A stretch of 64,000 nt of DNA from assembly GCA_942492065.1 (NCBI GenBank), contig CALODV010000005.1, forward strand, positions 1 through 64,000, read 5' to 3'. Positions 43,504 to 52,404 of the stretch are shown in pieces; the first letter of the stretch is position 1, and every line of letters begins with the position of its first letter. The notes beneath the pieces were generated by a model, which was not told the origin of the DNA, searched no databases, and was given only the letters and a program-made list of their open reading frames with translations. The translations under genes and the position numbers were made by a program. The stretch is from G963665815 sp942492065 (GTDB lineage Bacteria; Cloacimonadota; Cloacimonadia; Cloacimonadales; JAIOQZ01).

Positions 43504-44469
43504 ATGTTTAAATATCTCGATCTCGGTGTCAGAAAATTAGTCGAAAATGTGTTTAACGTATCCATGGAAACACATCTCGGGGAAAGCATCCACTTCTTCA
43601 TATATGATGTGGTTAAAATACTCATCCTGCTTTCGGTTATGATATTCATTATATCTTACCTGAGAAGTTTCTTTCAGCCGGAACGCACGAAGAAGATTCT
43701 TACCCACTTCTCAGGCATAAAAGGCAATATTATTGCTTCACTGCTGGGGATTGTCACGCCGTTCTGTTCCTGTTCATCCGTACCGCTTTTCATAGCTTTT
43801 GTTGAAGCAGGAATTCCTGTGGGCGTAACTTTTTCATTCCTGATCACATCACCCATTGTTAACGAAGCGGCATTTATTATACTGCTGGGGACATTCGGCT
43901 GGAAGATAGCTGTGATCTACGTTTTCCTCGGTGTAGTAATCGGGGTTATCGGTGGCATCATCATCGGCAGCCTTAAGCCGGAACGATATGTCGAAGAATA
44001 TGTCTTCAAGCTCAAAGCCGGAAATCTGGGCGATATTCAACAGACCTTCCGCGATCGTATAGACTTTGCTTTCGAGCAGGTAAAAGAGATTCTGCAGAGA
44101 ATCTGGCTGTTCCTGCTTATAGGTATCGGACTGGGGGCTGCAATCCACGGCTGGGCACCGGCTGACCTGCTTGCTAAGTATGCCGGACCAAACAACCCTA
44201 TAGCTGTTCTGGTTGGTGTGATCATAGGTATTCCGTTGTACTCCAATGCCCTGGGAACCATCCCTATAGCCGAAGCACTGATTGGCAAAGGTGTTGGACT
44301 GGGTACAGCATTGTCATTCATGATGGCTGTAACAGCGCTTTCCCTGCCGGAACTGATTATCCTGAGAAAGGTTGTTAAACCCAGACTGCTGGTCTACTTT
44401 GTAGCTATAACCGGAGCCGGAATAATAGCTGTGGGATACATTTTTAACATGATTTATCATTTAATATAG
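43504..44469 (+). CDS. ArsP/DUF318-type permease
   Basis: The ATG at 43504 with AGAGGTTAAA upstream gives 321 residues; a longer frame from 43384 runs through the stem-loop and is unlikely. About eight membrane helices are present. The family hallmark TPFCSCSSVPLFIAF (residues about 82-96) supplies the cysteines implicated in export of methylated trivalent organoarsenicals by ArsP, and TSPIVNEAAFI and GIPLYSNALGTIPIAEALIGKG are the other signatures. With arsR beside it, arsenical or related export is likely, but PF03773 also has members of other roles. Confidence 0.88.
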   Translation: MFKYLDLGVRKLVENVFNVSMETHLGESIHFFIYDVVKILILLSVMIFIISYLRSFFQPERTKKILTHFSGIKGNIIASLLGIVTPFCSCSSVPLFIAFVEAGIPVGVTFSFLITSPIVNEAAFIILLGTFGWKIAVIYVFLGVVIGVIGGIIIGSLKPERYVEEYVFKLKAGNLGDIQQTFRDRIDFAFEQVKEILQRIWLFLLIGIGLGAAIHGWAPADLLAKYAGPNNPIAVLVGVIIGIPLYSNALGTIPIAEALIGKGVGLGTALSFMMAVTALSLPELIILRKVVKPRLLVYFVAITGAGIIAVGYIFNMIYHLI

Positions 44470-44493
44470 CAATATAAACAAAAGGAGATTACT

Positions 44494-44817
44494 ATGAGAA
44501 TGTTAGCTGAATTCTTCCCTGAATTTGCAGAAAAACTTGATGAAATGGATAAACTTTACGAAGAAAAGAGAACTATCGACGAAAAGACTTATCAGTTCAT
44601 CTGTCTTGCACTGTCTATTAAAGGCAGGTCCAAGCCTTGCGTACTCAAGCACTTTAAAGGAGCTCTGGAAGCAGGAGCAACCGTTAAAGAACTGTCATAT
44701 ATACTGGCACTTACAATGCGTGAAGCTGCCGGAGCAGATGACTGCTGGACCCACGATGTAATCGGTGAATGGAAAGACATCCTTGCCGGAAACATCTCCT
44801 GCGACTGCCAGAAATAG
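44494..44817 (+). CDS. Carboxymuconolactone decarboxylase / AhpD-like protein with altered active site
   Basis: The 107-residue protein follows the permease by 24 bases with a strong AAGGAG site. It shows the family helix pair: FICLALSIKGRSKPCVLKHFKGALEAGATVKE and LSYILALTMREAAG. The CMD/AhpD CxxC-xxH motif here is SKPC-VLKH, keeping the second Cys and His but with Ser in place of the first Cys. A CDC near the C-terminus might substitute. Disulfide-cycling activity is therefore uncertain. Its place with arsR and the permease suggests a role in the same response. Confidence 0.8.
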   Translation: MRMLAEFFPEFAEKLDEMDKLYEEKRTIDEKTYQFICLALSIKGRSKPCVLKHFKGALEAGATVKELSYILALTMREAAGADDCWTHDVIGEWKDILAGNISCDCQK

Positions 44818-44833
44818 TAACCGTTTAATCACC

Positions 44834-44860
44834 TTCGGAATGGTCTAAGGACCTTCCGAA
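44834..44860 (+). terminator. Hairpin after the arsR-permease operon
   Basis: Stem TTCGGAA-GGTC (44834-44845 with one bulged T at 44841) pairs with GACC-TTCCGAA (44850-44860) around the loop TAAG, 17 bases after the stop. The T-rich part (GTTTAGCTTTTT) begins about 5 bases later, so it is a plausible but imperfect terminator. Confidence 0.55.
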
Positions 44861-45546
44861 TGGTGTGTTTAGCTTTTTAGAATATTAATAAGTTTATTTA
44901 AAATGTCATAGCAGAATACATCAAGATTGGGGTGTGCAAATCAGATGTAGGGAACAATAATCATTGTACCGGGTTTTAGCCCCTCTGTCTCCATTCTGTC
45001 GACATCTCCCTGTTGATATTTTTAGCAAAAATCCAGGGAGAACATACTTAGTGCAGGACTTGAGAAGCTCTACTTAACCGCGTAGAGACAAATGGAAGTT
45101 TGACTCAGTTAAGCGCCTTTGGAATGGTCTTGACACCCTTAGATGTTTTCGAAGAAATACATCCAGAAAAATCCAAATGGTGTGGAATAGAATTAAATTT
45201 GAAACACAAGATGTTGTGTATCTACAATAGGTTAAAACTCTCTGGTTCACACCTTACGGAGCTCATACATTTATTGGGGATTCTTTTCTAAAAACGGTAC
45301 GCTCCTAAAGGAGCTGACGAGTGTCATTCCACCTGAGTGTTTTTCCCCACAATTAATTATGCAGATATCTTAAAATCACATTAATTTCTTCACCCATATA
45401 TACGCCTGCTCCGGAGGAGCTATATGTTTGTAGTAATGCTATTACAATACAGACAAAAACTCCGTAGGAGTGCCCTTCCTTTGCATTGACACTGTCAATG
45501 CACTCTAAATAACCTTGCGCAGACTTTAGTTCGCTGTTATAGCTGC
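44861..45546. other. Gene-free region with scattered palindromes
   Basis: About 690 bases without a supported gene. It contains CTCTAC-TTAACCGC-GTAGAG near 45070-45090, three CTCC/GGAG palindromes (45301-45471, listed separately), and repeats of GGAATGGTCT that echo the hairpin at 44834. Short frames here (for example the minus-strand one at 45353-45568) read through the palindromes and are not likely genes. Looks like decayed or repeat-derived DNA. Confidence 0.55.
45301..45471. repeat. Cluster of three CTCC/GGAG palindromes
   Basis: GCTCC-TAAA-GGAGC (45301-45314), GCTCC-GGA-GGAGC (45408-45420) and ACTCC-GTA-GGAGT (45459-45471). They share arms and a short centre. The ACAAACATATAG-type spacer on the minus strand resembles dispersed intergenic repeat units I recall from FCB-group genomes, so these may be copies of a small repeated element. 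Confidence 0.6.
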
Positions 45547-45577
45547 AAAAAAAACCTCCGGTAATCAACCGAAGGTT
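45547..45577 (-). terminator. Terminator after tRNA-Val
   Basis: On the minus strand the stem AACCTTCGGT / ACCGGAGGTT (one T-G pair) has a 5-base loop and is followed by eight Ts. It lies 30 bases past the tRNA 3' end. Confidence 0.85.
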
Positions 45578-45606
45578 TATTTATAAGTTATTTTTTGTCT
45601 TTAAAA

Positions 45607-45683
45607 TGGTGGGTGATACTAGATTCGAACTAGTGACCTCTTCGATGTCAACGAAGCACTCTAACCAACTGAGCTAATCACCC
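45607..45683 (-). tRNA. tRNA-Val (anticodon GAC)
   Basis: The minus strand reads as a complete 77-base cloverleaf. The acceptor stem is GGGTGAT with ATCACCC, the D-loop TAGCTCAGTTGGTTAGA, the anticodon arm CTTCG-TTGACAT-CGAAG with anticodon GAC, the T-arm has GTTCGAATC, and the 3' ACCA is encoded. GAC reads the valine codons GTC and GTT. Confidence 0.97.
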
Positions 45684-45764
45684 GAGTTATTTCACTTTTT
45701 CCAGACAAAAGATTTTTGTCAAGTTTCTATAGTATGAAAACATTATCATCAAACGTAAAAGCAT

Positions 45765-45788
45765 CTCCCTTCGACTCCGCTCAGGGAG
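45765..45788. repeat. REP-like palindrome, copy 1
   Basis: CTCCCT (45765-45770) and AGGGAG (45783-45788) form a 6-bp stem around TCGACTCCGCTC. The core CCCTTCGACTCCGCTCA occurs again at 59319-59335. This kind of short repeat is scattered in many genomes. Confidence 0.6.
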
Positions 45789-45881
45789 CTTGTATAATAT
45801 AATCTATCTACAAGTTAAGCTGTTTGAACGGATTCGAAATAGCGTCGTAAAAAGGACGATTGCTTCACATGATAATTTCTG

Positions 45882-47855
45882 TTACTCTATTACGCAGAGA
45901 ACTGCATCCTTTGGCACCTGATCGCCTGCACCGAAAGGTATTTCTTTAACAACACCTTCTGTGTGAGCTTCGATGTTGTTATACATTTTCATAGCTTCCA
46001 GAACAAGGATGGTGTCTCCCGGTTTTACTGTGTCACCGACATTCACCTTGTACTCAATAATCATTCCCGGGATAGGTGCAACTACAGCATGTTGCCCGTC
46101 ATCAAGCTTAGGAGGAATAATTTCCTGTTTCTTAACCGGTTTTGGAGCAGCAGCCTTAGGTTTAACCTGTGGTACTCTCGGAGCAGAAACTGCTGCAGGA
46201 GCTCCGGCAACAGCAGGAACGCCGTCTTCCCCGACTTCAACTGTAAAGTGTTCATCATCAATAAACACATTGAATGTTCTGAGATTATCAGGTTTTTCAG
46301 GTGTCTCTTTTTTCTCAACTAGCTGTCCGTTGAGAGCTTTCTCTACAAGTGCTTTTTCAAGCTCAACTTCTTCCATTGTCTTGGGCATTACATCTTTTGG
46401 CGGTTCTGTCTTACCGTATTTCCAGGAGAGGAATCTCTTACCTGTTACAGGATACAGAGCGCAAATCAGTACATCATCAATGTCTTTGGCAAGATCACCG
46501 ATATCAGCCTTGATCTTCTCAAGTTCAGGCTCAATTACATCACCGGGGCGACATGTGATAGGTTCGTTTCCGCGTGGGTAACCTTCAAGAGCTTTTGCCT
46601 GTACTTCCGGATTCATTGGTCTGGTTGTTTTACCGTAGAGTCCGTAACAAAGGTCTTTAACCTGCTCTGTAATTCTGGTGTAGCTTTCGCCTTCACCGTC
46701 AAACAGTACATTGTTTACTGTCTGAATTCCCACAATCTGACTTGTAGGTGTAACCAGAGGAATCTGTCCCAGATCTTTTCTTACAGCCGGCAGTGTTTCA
46801 AACACTTCTTCGAGCTTATCAAGAGAATCCATTTGTTTAAGCTGGTTAACCAGATTAGAAAGCATTCCGCCCGGTGTCTGGTGCAGAATAACATTGATAT
46901 CGATAACTGAGAGTTTTGTGTTATCAAGATAATGCATGTATTTAGGGATGAATTTCTCTATTTTCTTGGAGATTTCAGCGAGGAAATTGATATCCATTCC
47001 TGAATCTCTGTTTGTACCGAGGAAAGAAGCAACGATAGGTTCAACTGCTGTATGAGAGGTTCTGTAAGCAAGAGGTGACATACATGTATCCACAATATCC
47101 ACACCTGCTTCAATTGCCTTGAATATAGCGAGATCACCCATACCTGAGGTAAAGTGAGTATGAAGATGAATCGGCACTTCTACGTTAGCTTTTAACGCTT
47201 TTACAAGGTTATATGCATCGTATGGTGATATAAGACCAGCCATATCCTTGATACAGATTGAGTCTGCGCCAATTTCTACCAGTTCTTTAGCTTTATCTAC
47301 ATAGTAATCCAGATTGTATACGTCACCGCCCATTCTTGGTTCAGTCAGTGAGTAACATACTGTTCCCTGGAAGTGTTTTCCGTTTTTCTTGATTACTTTT
47401 ACAGCAGTCTGGAAGTTTCTGAAATCGTTCAGTGCATCGAATACTCTGAAAATATCGATTCCGTTTTCACAGGCTCTTTGTACAAATGCTTCCACTACAT
47501 CATCAGCGTAGTTTCTGTATCCAACAAGATTCTGACCACGCAGAAGCATGGAGAATGGTGTATTTCTTATATGTTTTTTCAGTTCACGAATTCTTTCCCA
47601 TGGATCTTCGTTCAGGTATCTGTGCATTGTGTCAAAGGTTGCTCCACCCCAGACTTCCATAGCCCAGAATCCTGCTTTATCCATATCTTCTGCTATTGTA
47701 ATAAGGTCTTCTGTTCTACCTCTTGTAGCAAAAATTGACTGGTGTCCGTCTCTTAAAGATACATCCTGAATTTTCACAGGATTAGCTGCTGCCGGACGAC
47801 CTTTTTCGTAGTTCATCTCAGTCATTTCAACAGTTCCATGTTGATCAAACTTCAT
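45882..47855 (-). CDS. oadA: Biotin-dependent carboxyltransferase: oxaloacetate decarboxylase alpha / pyruvate carboxylase subunit B type
   Basis: This 657-residue protein combines a carboxyltransferase TIM barrel and a biotinyl domain. Visible features are VSLRDGHQS (metal and substrate site), MEVWGGATFD, FRVFDALND, CYSLTEPRMGG, ICIKDMAGLISP, IHLHTHFTSGMG and DTCMSPLAYRTSH. It has the conserved-domain segment with LVTPTSQIVGIQ, an Ala/Pro linker (about 545-580), and the biotin site LEAMKM with Lys623. It moves carboxyl groups between oxaloacetate/pyruvate and biotin. GGAGGAACA precedes the ATG. It lies downstream of an mmdA-type gene, so it could donate biotin to that enzyme. Confidence 0.92.
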   Translation of the reverse strand: MKFDQHGTVEMTEMNYEKGRPAAANPVKIQDVSLRDGHQSIFATRGRTEDLITIAEDMDKAGFWAMEVWGGATFDTMHRYLNEDPWERIRELKKHIRNTPFSMLLRGQNLVGYRNYADDVVEAFVQRACENGIDIFRVFDALNDFRNFQTAVKVIKKNGKHFQGTVCYSLTEPRMGGDVYNLDYYVDKAKELVEIGADSICIKDMAGLISPYDAYNLVKALKANVEVPIHLHTHFTSGMGDLAIFKAIEAGVDIVDTCMSPLAYRTSHTAVEPIVASFLGTNRDSGMDINFLAEISKKIEKFIPKYMHYLDNTKLSVIDINVILHQTPGGMLSNLVNQLKQMDSLDKLEEVFETLPAVRKDLGQIPLVTPTSQIVGIQTVNNVLFDGEGESYTRITEQVKDLCYGLYGKTTRPMNPEVQAKALEGYPRGNEPITCRPGDVIEPELEKIKADIGDLAKDIDDVLICALYPVTGKRFLSWKYGKTEPPKDVMPKTMEEVELEKALVEKALNGQLVEKKETPEKPDNLRTFNVFIDDEHFTVEVGEDGVPAVAGAPAAVSAPRVPQVKPKAAAPKPVKKQEIIPPKLDDGQHAVVAPIPGMIIEYKVNVGDTVKPGDTILVLEAMKMYNNIEAHTEGVVKEIPFGAGDQVPKDAVLCVIE

Positions 47856-47885
47856 TGTTCCTCCAAATATTCTATATATATTTTT

Positions 47886-48068
47886 TTATCTTTTAACTAT
47901 TCTTCTTTGTACGAGCGATCTGTTCTGCATGATAGTCTGTCTGCTCTGTAATGCCCATGGTGAAGGGTATACTGCAGGCTTCTGGTATGCTATGGCAGAT
48001 CTCTGTTCTTCTTCCTGTCTTAAAAGACACATTACAGCACCGACTGCGGCTTTTTGCTTAGCATTCAT
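47886..48068 (-). CDS. Small protein of the decarboxylase operon
   Basis: The 60-residue reading lies between mmdA (10-base gap) and oadA (30-base gap). It has a helical start (NAKQKAAVGAVMCLLRQEEE), then a proline/tryptophan stretch (YPSPWALQSRQTIMQNRSL) and a basic end (RRIVKR). A similar SPWxxxxR tail is seen in small accessory proteins of biotin-dependent carboxylase complexes, so a structural subunit is plausible. It has no membrane helix, so it is not a normal OadG subunit. A real gene is likely because it fills the operon gap with no other use. Confidence 0.6.
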   Translation of the reverse strand: MNAKQKAAVGAVMCLLRQEEEQRSAIAYQKPAVYPSPWALQSRQTIMQNRSLVQRRIVKR

Positions 48069-48078
48069 TTTGGCCGCC

Positions 48079-49638
48079 TTATACAGGGATGTTTCCGTGT
48101 TTTTTAGGAGGAAGTGTTTCGCTCTTGGAACACATTACTTCCAGTGCATCAACAAGTCTCATTCTTGTTTCTGAAGGCTGGATAATTGCTTCGATGTAAC
48201 CTCTTTCCGCAGCAACATAAGGATTACTGAAAGCATCTTCGTATTCAGCGATTTTTTCCTGTGTCATTGCTTGTTTATCATCAGCATTCTTGATTGCTGC
48301 TCTGTAGCTGGAAATAATATTAACAGCTCCCTGAGCTCCCATCACAGCAATCTCAGCAGAAGGCCATGCAAAAATCATGTCTGCACCAAGATGCTGAGAA
48401 CTCATGGCAATATATGCTCCACCATAGTCTTTTCTGGTTACAACCGTCATTTTAGGAACAGTAGCTTCTGCATAACTCCAGAGTATTTTAGCTCCGTGAC
48501 GGATTACTCCGTTGTGTTCCTGATTGATTCCCGGTAAGTATCCCGGAGTATCAACAAATGTGATCAGAGGAATATTAAATGCATCACAGAATCTGATGAA
48601 TCTCGCAATCTTGTCAGAAGCGTTGATATCAAGACAACCTGCCAGAATCATAGGCTGGTTCCCGATAATACCGACAGCTCTTCCGTTAAGACGGCCGAAT
48701 CCGATAATGGCATTTTCTGCGAAGAATTCGTGTGGCTCGAAGAACTCACCGTTATCAAGAATAGTTCTGACAACAGCTTTCATATCGTAAGGTGCACGTG
48801 GATTGTCCGGAACGATTGTATCAAGTTCAGGGCAAAATCTGTGAGGATTGTCGCCAGTTTCAACATGAGGAGGATCTTCCAGATTGTTATTCGGCAGGTA
48901 GCTGAGAAGTGTCCTGATCTGATCGATAGCATCATGATCGCTTTCGCAGGCAAAATGTGCATTTCCGCTCATAGCATTGTTAATCATTGCTCCACCGAGT
49001 TCTTCGAAAGAAGTTTCTTCTCCGGTAACAGTTTTGATAACGCTGGGTCCGGTAATAAACATGTAACTGCTGTTTTTCACCATGAAGATGAAGTCTGTCA
49101 TTGCAGGTGAATAAACAGCACCACCGGCACATGGTCCCATGATTGCGGAAATCTGAGGAATAACACCTGACGCTCTTGAGTTTCTGAAGAAGATGTCACC
49201 GTATCCTTTAAGTGAATCGATACCTTCTTCCACACGGGCACCACCTGAATCGTTAATACCAACGATAGGGACACCGGCTTTCATTGCCATATCCATAACT
49301 TTTACGATCTTTGCTGCGTGTTTTTCACCGAGTGATCCACCGCGAGCTGTAAAATCCTGTGAAAAAACAAAAACAGGTCTGCCGTTAACAAGACCATGAC
49401 CTGTTACAACACCATCTGAAGGTATTTCTACTTCAGGCATGTTGAAATTGGTTGATCTGTGCTTCACAAACTGATCGATTTCTCTGAATGTACCCGGATC
49501 GAATAAAAGATCGACTCTTTCTCTTGCAGACAGCTTACCTTTCGCATGCTGTTTTTCGATTCTGGCTGCTCCGCCCATTTCTTTTATCTTGTCTTCTTTC
49601 TGTTTCAGAGCAGCAATTTTTTCGTTTATAGAACTCAT
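48079..49638 (-). CDS. mmdA: Acyl-CoA carboxyltransferase subunit (methylmalonyl-CoA decarboxylase alpha / propionyl-CoA carboxylase beta)
   Basis: The 519-residue protein has the two crotonase-like halves of this family. The start GGAARIEKQHAKGKLSARERVDLLFD is typical. VPIVGINDSGGARVEEGIDSL and GPCAGGAVYSPAMTDF supply one oxyanion-hole region. FVDTPGYLPGINQEHNGVIRHGAK and KDYGGAYIAMSSQHLGAD supply the other. It binds acyl-CoA and trades CO2 with carboxybiotin. In fermenters of this type it decarboxylates methylmalonyl-CoA to propionyl-CoA or works as a transcarboxylase with the oadA product. The sodium-pump beta subunit is not in this window. Confidence 0.93.
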   Translation of the reverse strand: MSSINEKIAALKQKEDKIKEMGGAARIEKQHAKGKLSARERVDLLFDPGTFREIDQFVKHRSTNFNMPEVEIPSDGVVTGHGLVNGRPVFVFSQDFTARGGSLGEKHAAKIVKVMDMAMKAGVPIVGINDSGGARVEEGIDSLKGYGDIFFRNSRASGVIPQISAIMGPCAGGAVYSPAMTDFIFMVKNSSYMFITGPSVIKTVTGEETSFEELGGAMINNAMSGNAHFACESDHDAIDQIRTLLSYLPNNNLEDPPHVETGDNPHRFCPELDTIVPDNPRAPYDMKAVVRTILDNGEFFEPHEFFAENAIIGFGRLNGRAVGIIGNQPMILAGCLDINASDKIARFIRFCDAFNIPLITFVDTPGYLPGINQEHNGVIRHGAKILWSYAEATVPKMTVVTRKDYGGAYIAMSSQHLGADMIFAWPSAEIAVMGAQGAVNIISSYRAAIKNADDKQAMTQEKIAEYEDAFSNPYVAAERGYIEAIIQPSETRMRLVDALEVMCSKSETLPPKKHGNIPV

Positions 49639-49770
49639 TCCATACCTCTTCTTGAGTTTATTATTGATTTTAAAGTTAATGACTTATACTCATTTTTAGC
49701 ATAGCATTTATAAAGGTACAAAGAAGAATGGTTTAGATCGAAAAAAGCAAGTTTTTTATCAGAAATTTCC
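49639..49770. other. Intergenic region upstream of the carboxylase operon
   Basis: 132 bases upstream of mmdA, presumably containing its promoter and the 3' end of the ATP-grasp transcript. No clear hairpin or promoter box was identified. Confidence 0.35.
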
Positions 49771-50817
49771 CTATTTTTTTCTGGAGAATTGTTTTGCGTA
49801 TTGCAGATAATTTTCTTTTAAAGGACCATCGGTAACCTGATTAATGTGCCAGTACCATGGATAATTCGCTTCTATAACAACAGGTCCTTCCGGTGTTAAT
49901 GCTACATCCCAGCCGATTGAGAAGAAATCAAAAAAGCATCTTTTGTGAGCATCCAGAGCCAGATCAATTGCCTGCTGATACTGAGGAATCGAAAAGCCTT
50001 TGAACTCAGTTTTTGTATCCGGATGAGAATAGTATTTTGCCAGAGGTTCGCGTTCGGAATAACCAAAATCGTATAATACACCGGTATCCTTTTCAACTCC
50101 GACAAAGATTCCTTCCTGCCCTACATTATCTACAAAAGATCCCAGACGTCCCATTCTCAAGAACACAGAAAATACTTCAGGACCATCTGATCCCAGTATG
50201 GTAGCAATGCGCAAAGTATTAACACAGTCAGCATTGAATCTGCTCATTTCATCCACCTGAGTCACCGGATATTGCAGAATAGCCTTTTCAGGTACTTTCT
50301 TACTGAAGTAATGAAGACTGGATTTTCTTCCGTCGACGTAAAGCTTTCCACTTTCTGTTTTAACAAAGTGCACCTGTTCCCCGCTACAGCCTGTTATTCC
50401 CTTCAGGTAGAACACTCTGTCAGTTTTTACAAATGTTTTCAGGTCGATGCTTTCGGGAACATCAATATAGTTAAACATTCCTTTATCGTAGGTGGCAAAG
50501 GTCACTGCTGCAGGAACATTCATTGCTTTAAGATACATAGCAAAACGGAATTTATCTTCCATCAGGTTATAACATACAGGTCTGAATTTCCTTTCAGTAC
50601 TTCTGTAGTCTTTATTCAGGATAAAGTCCTTGCGGTTACTGCCTTTTAAGTGCAGACCGTATAAGTAGAAAAGCTGATAAGGTATCTTTTCAATCAGTAT
50701 CCATTGCAGCATTGAACAAACAAGAGAAGGGAAGCGCTTCCTTCCGTCTTCTTTATTGAAGAGCAGACCGAAGAACTTCCTTGAACTTTTTATTTTTCTG
50801 TTAAGTTTATTTATCAT
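49771..50817 (-). CDS. ATP-grasp protein of the sugar-transfer-associated family
   Basis: The 348-residue protein resembles the sugar-transfer-associated ATP-grasp group: FYLKGITGCSGEQVHFVKTE in the ATP-binding region, STLRIATILG-like (VNTLRIATILGSDG), VFLRMGRLGSFVDNVGQEGIFVGVE, and FSIGWDVALTPEGPVVIEANYPWYWH with the metal-binding Glu and Asn near the end. Such enzymes may ligate or modify sugar or peptide chains in the envelope. Its ATG overlaps the preceding lipoprotein stop by one base (TAATG). Confidence 0.82.
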   Translation of the reverse strand: MINKLNRKIKSSRKFFGLLFNKEDGRKRFPSLVCSMLQWILIEKIPYQLFYLYGLHLKGSNRKDFILNKDYRSTERKFRPVCYNLMEDKFRFAMYLKAMNVPAAVTFATYDKGMFNYIDVPESIDLKTFVKTDRVFYLKGITGCSGEQVHFVKTESGKLYVDGRKSSLHYFSKKVPEKAILQYPVTQVDEMSRFNADCVNTLRIATILGSDGPEVFSVFLRMGRLGSFVDNVGQEGIFVGVEKDTGVLYDFGYSEREPLAKYYSHPDTKTEFKGFSIPQYQQAIDLALDAHKRCFFDFFSIGWDVALTPEGPVVIEANYPWYWHINQVTDGPLKENYLQYAKQFSRKK

Positions 50818-52394
50818 TAATCTTCTATAGTTGCATCTGATCTCAGAACCAGATCTTCAGCTTTTCTCGGATTGATCTCGAACTCATCATAACTGTAACT
50901 GATAACACCTGTTATTGATTCAAATTCCATTCCAACTTCAAGCTCAATTCCAACATCAATTGCTTTTATGAAATTGTCTTCAACCTGACAGGAAAGAGAA
51001 TCAGTATAATCGTTTGTTATGTACCACTGTCCATAACCATCAGGAAGTGATGTTACTGTTACATTCTCAATGCGAACAAGACAGCCTTCATATGATTCGT
51101 TAGATGCAATATCTGCAGTACTTGCAACCAGTAATGGTTCCGGTACAGGATTACCCTGAGACAATACTGCATATTCAGAAATAGATTTTAATTCTGTAAG
51201 GTGATAGTACTCATCGATATAACCAACAAGTCCAACCTCATCACCAACAGAAGGTCTGTTTCTGTTATCATATACGTAAATACCTTTCCAAGGTTCCTGA
51301 GTAACAGTTGCCTCAGAGATGTAGTATCCGTCTTCTTCAACACCGGTAACAATACCTTTTGTCAGAACAGATTCACCTTTCTTAGTGGAGAGATCATCCT
51401 CATCAGGATTTTCAACATACTGTAAGTCGTAGATAGGAGTGAATTCCACATCAGCTTTAACAACTTTTACACCCACATCTACAGTATTAATTGCAGCAGT
51501 GATTGTAATCATCCCTTCGTTAATATCACCCGGGAGGTTGTCTCTATTCACGGAAACAGATGCTTCTCCTGCACCTGATCCTGTCGGTGTATCAATTGTA
51601 ATCCAGCTGTCAGTTGTAGAGATAGTCCAGTCCCCAAGAAGACCGGCACCAAGGTTTTCAATTTCAAACACTTTTGTTTCAGAGATGAATCCGAAATCAA
51701 TTTCTTCCATATCAACGTAAGCAATACCCATAGGATTTACTGACATTGTTACCGGAATAGTAACATCTTTGGCAACATTGTTATCGAAATAGTTGAACAC
51801 GAGATCTGCAGCATAATCACCCTCATCCATGTCTGTTCGATCAATTTCGATTTCTATTTCCAGAGTATCACCGTATTCCAGCATACTGCTGGATGTGCTG
51901 GCATCAAGCCATCCTTCTTCATCTGCATAATCAATTTGAAGATTCCACATCATTGCAACAGGTTTTACAGTTTGAATTTTCATGGACATTCTTTTCTTGT
52001 TATCAGAGAATTCCATAGCTGCTTTATCCGCAACAAGTTCGGAACCATCTGCATGTTGGACGTAGGTTATATCAAGATCGATAGTTTTTCCTGCTTTGGC
52101 AATTACATCCATTTCAGTGTCCAGAAAACCGTCTTTAACAAAAGTAAGTGTATAGGTTTTAGGGAAAAGATCAGGAAATACAAAAGCACCATCAGCATCT
52201 GACATAAGAGAATCTTTTACGTTCAATACTTCATTTTCAATAATAACTTTTGCATCTGCAACCGGAAGTTCGGTATTCCATGTGGAGAGTGTACCGCGTA
52301 TTTCGCTTTTGGATTCTATTGGATCTGTAACTTTATCCGTACAGGATATCATTGTCATCAATGCGATAATCAGTATAATGTATATTTTTTTCAT
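50817..52394 (-). CDS. Lipoprotein with carboxypeptidase-regulatory, BACON-like and OB-fold domains
   Basis: GGAGCTGAAA precedes the ATG and the signal ends in MISC (Cys18). Residues about 28-115 resemble a carboxypeptidase-regulatory beta-sandwich (LPVADAKVIIENEVL, DGAFVFPDLFPKTYTLTFVK). Residues about 225-310 look like a BACON/Ig domain (IDFGFISETKVFEIENLG, ITIDTPTGSGAG). The last ~180 residues look like the OB-fold found in secreted nucleases and DUF5689 proteins (GIVTGVEEDGYYISE, GVISYSYDEFEINPRKAEDL). It is encoded right after the TonB receptor and is its probable surface partner. Confidence 0.78.
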   Translation of the reverse strand: MKKIYIILIIALMTMISCTDKVTDPIESKSEIRGTLSTWNTELPVADAKVIIENEVLNVKDSLMSDADGAFVFPDLFPKTYTLTFVKDGFLDTEMDVIAKAGKTIDLDITYVQHADGSELVADKAAMEFSDNKKRMSMKIQTVKPVAMMWNLQIDYADEEGWLDASTSSSMLEYGDTLEIEIEIDRTDMDEGDYAADLVFNYFDNNVAKDVTIPVTMSVNPMGIAYVDMEEIDFGFISETKVFEIENLGAGLLGDWTISTTDSWITIDTPTGSGAGEASVSVNRDNLPGDINEGMITITAAINTVDVGVKVVKADVEFTPIYDLQYVENPDEDDLSTKKGESVLTKGIVTGVEEDGYYISEATVTQEPWKGIYVYDNRNRPSVGDEVGLVGYIDEYYHLTELKSISEYAVLSQGNPVPEPLLVASTADIASNESYEGCLVRIENVTVTSLPDGYGQWYITNDYTDSLSCQVEDNFIKAIDVGIELEVGMEFESITGVISYSYDEFEINPRKAEDLVLRSDATIED

Positions 52395-52404
52395 TTTCAG
52401 CTCC

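Noticed and set aside
45353..45568. 71-residue minus-strand ORF
   Set aside because: It reads through two CTCC/GGAG palindromes and the tRNA terminator, so it is translated repeat DNA and not a gene.
45973..46581. 202-residue ORF antisense to oadA
   Set aside because: Fully inside a well-supported gene on the other strand; low-complexity Ser/Thr/Gly text is a codon shadow.
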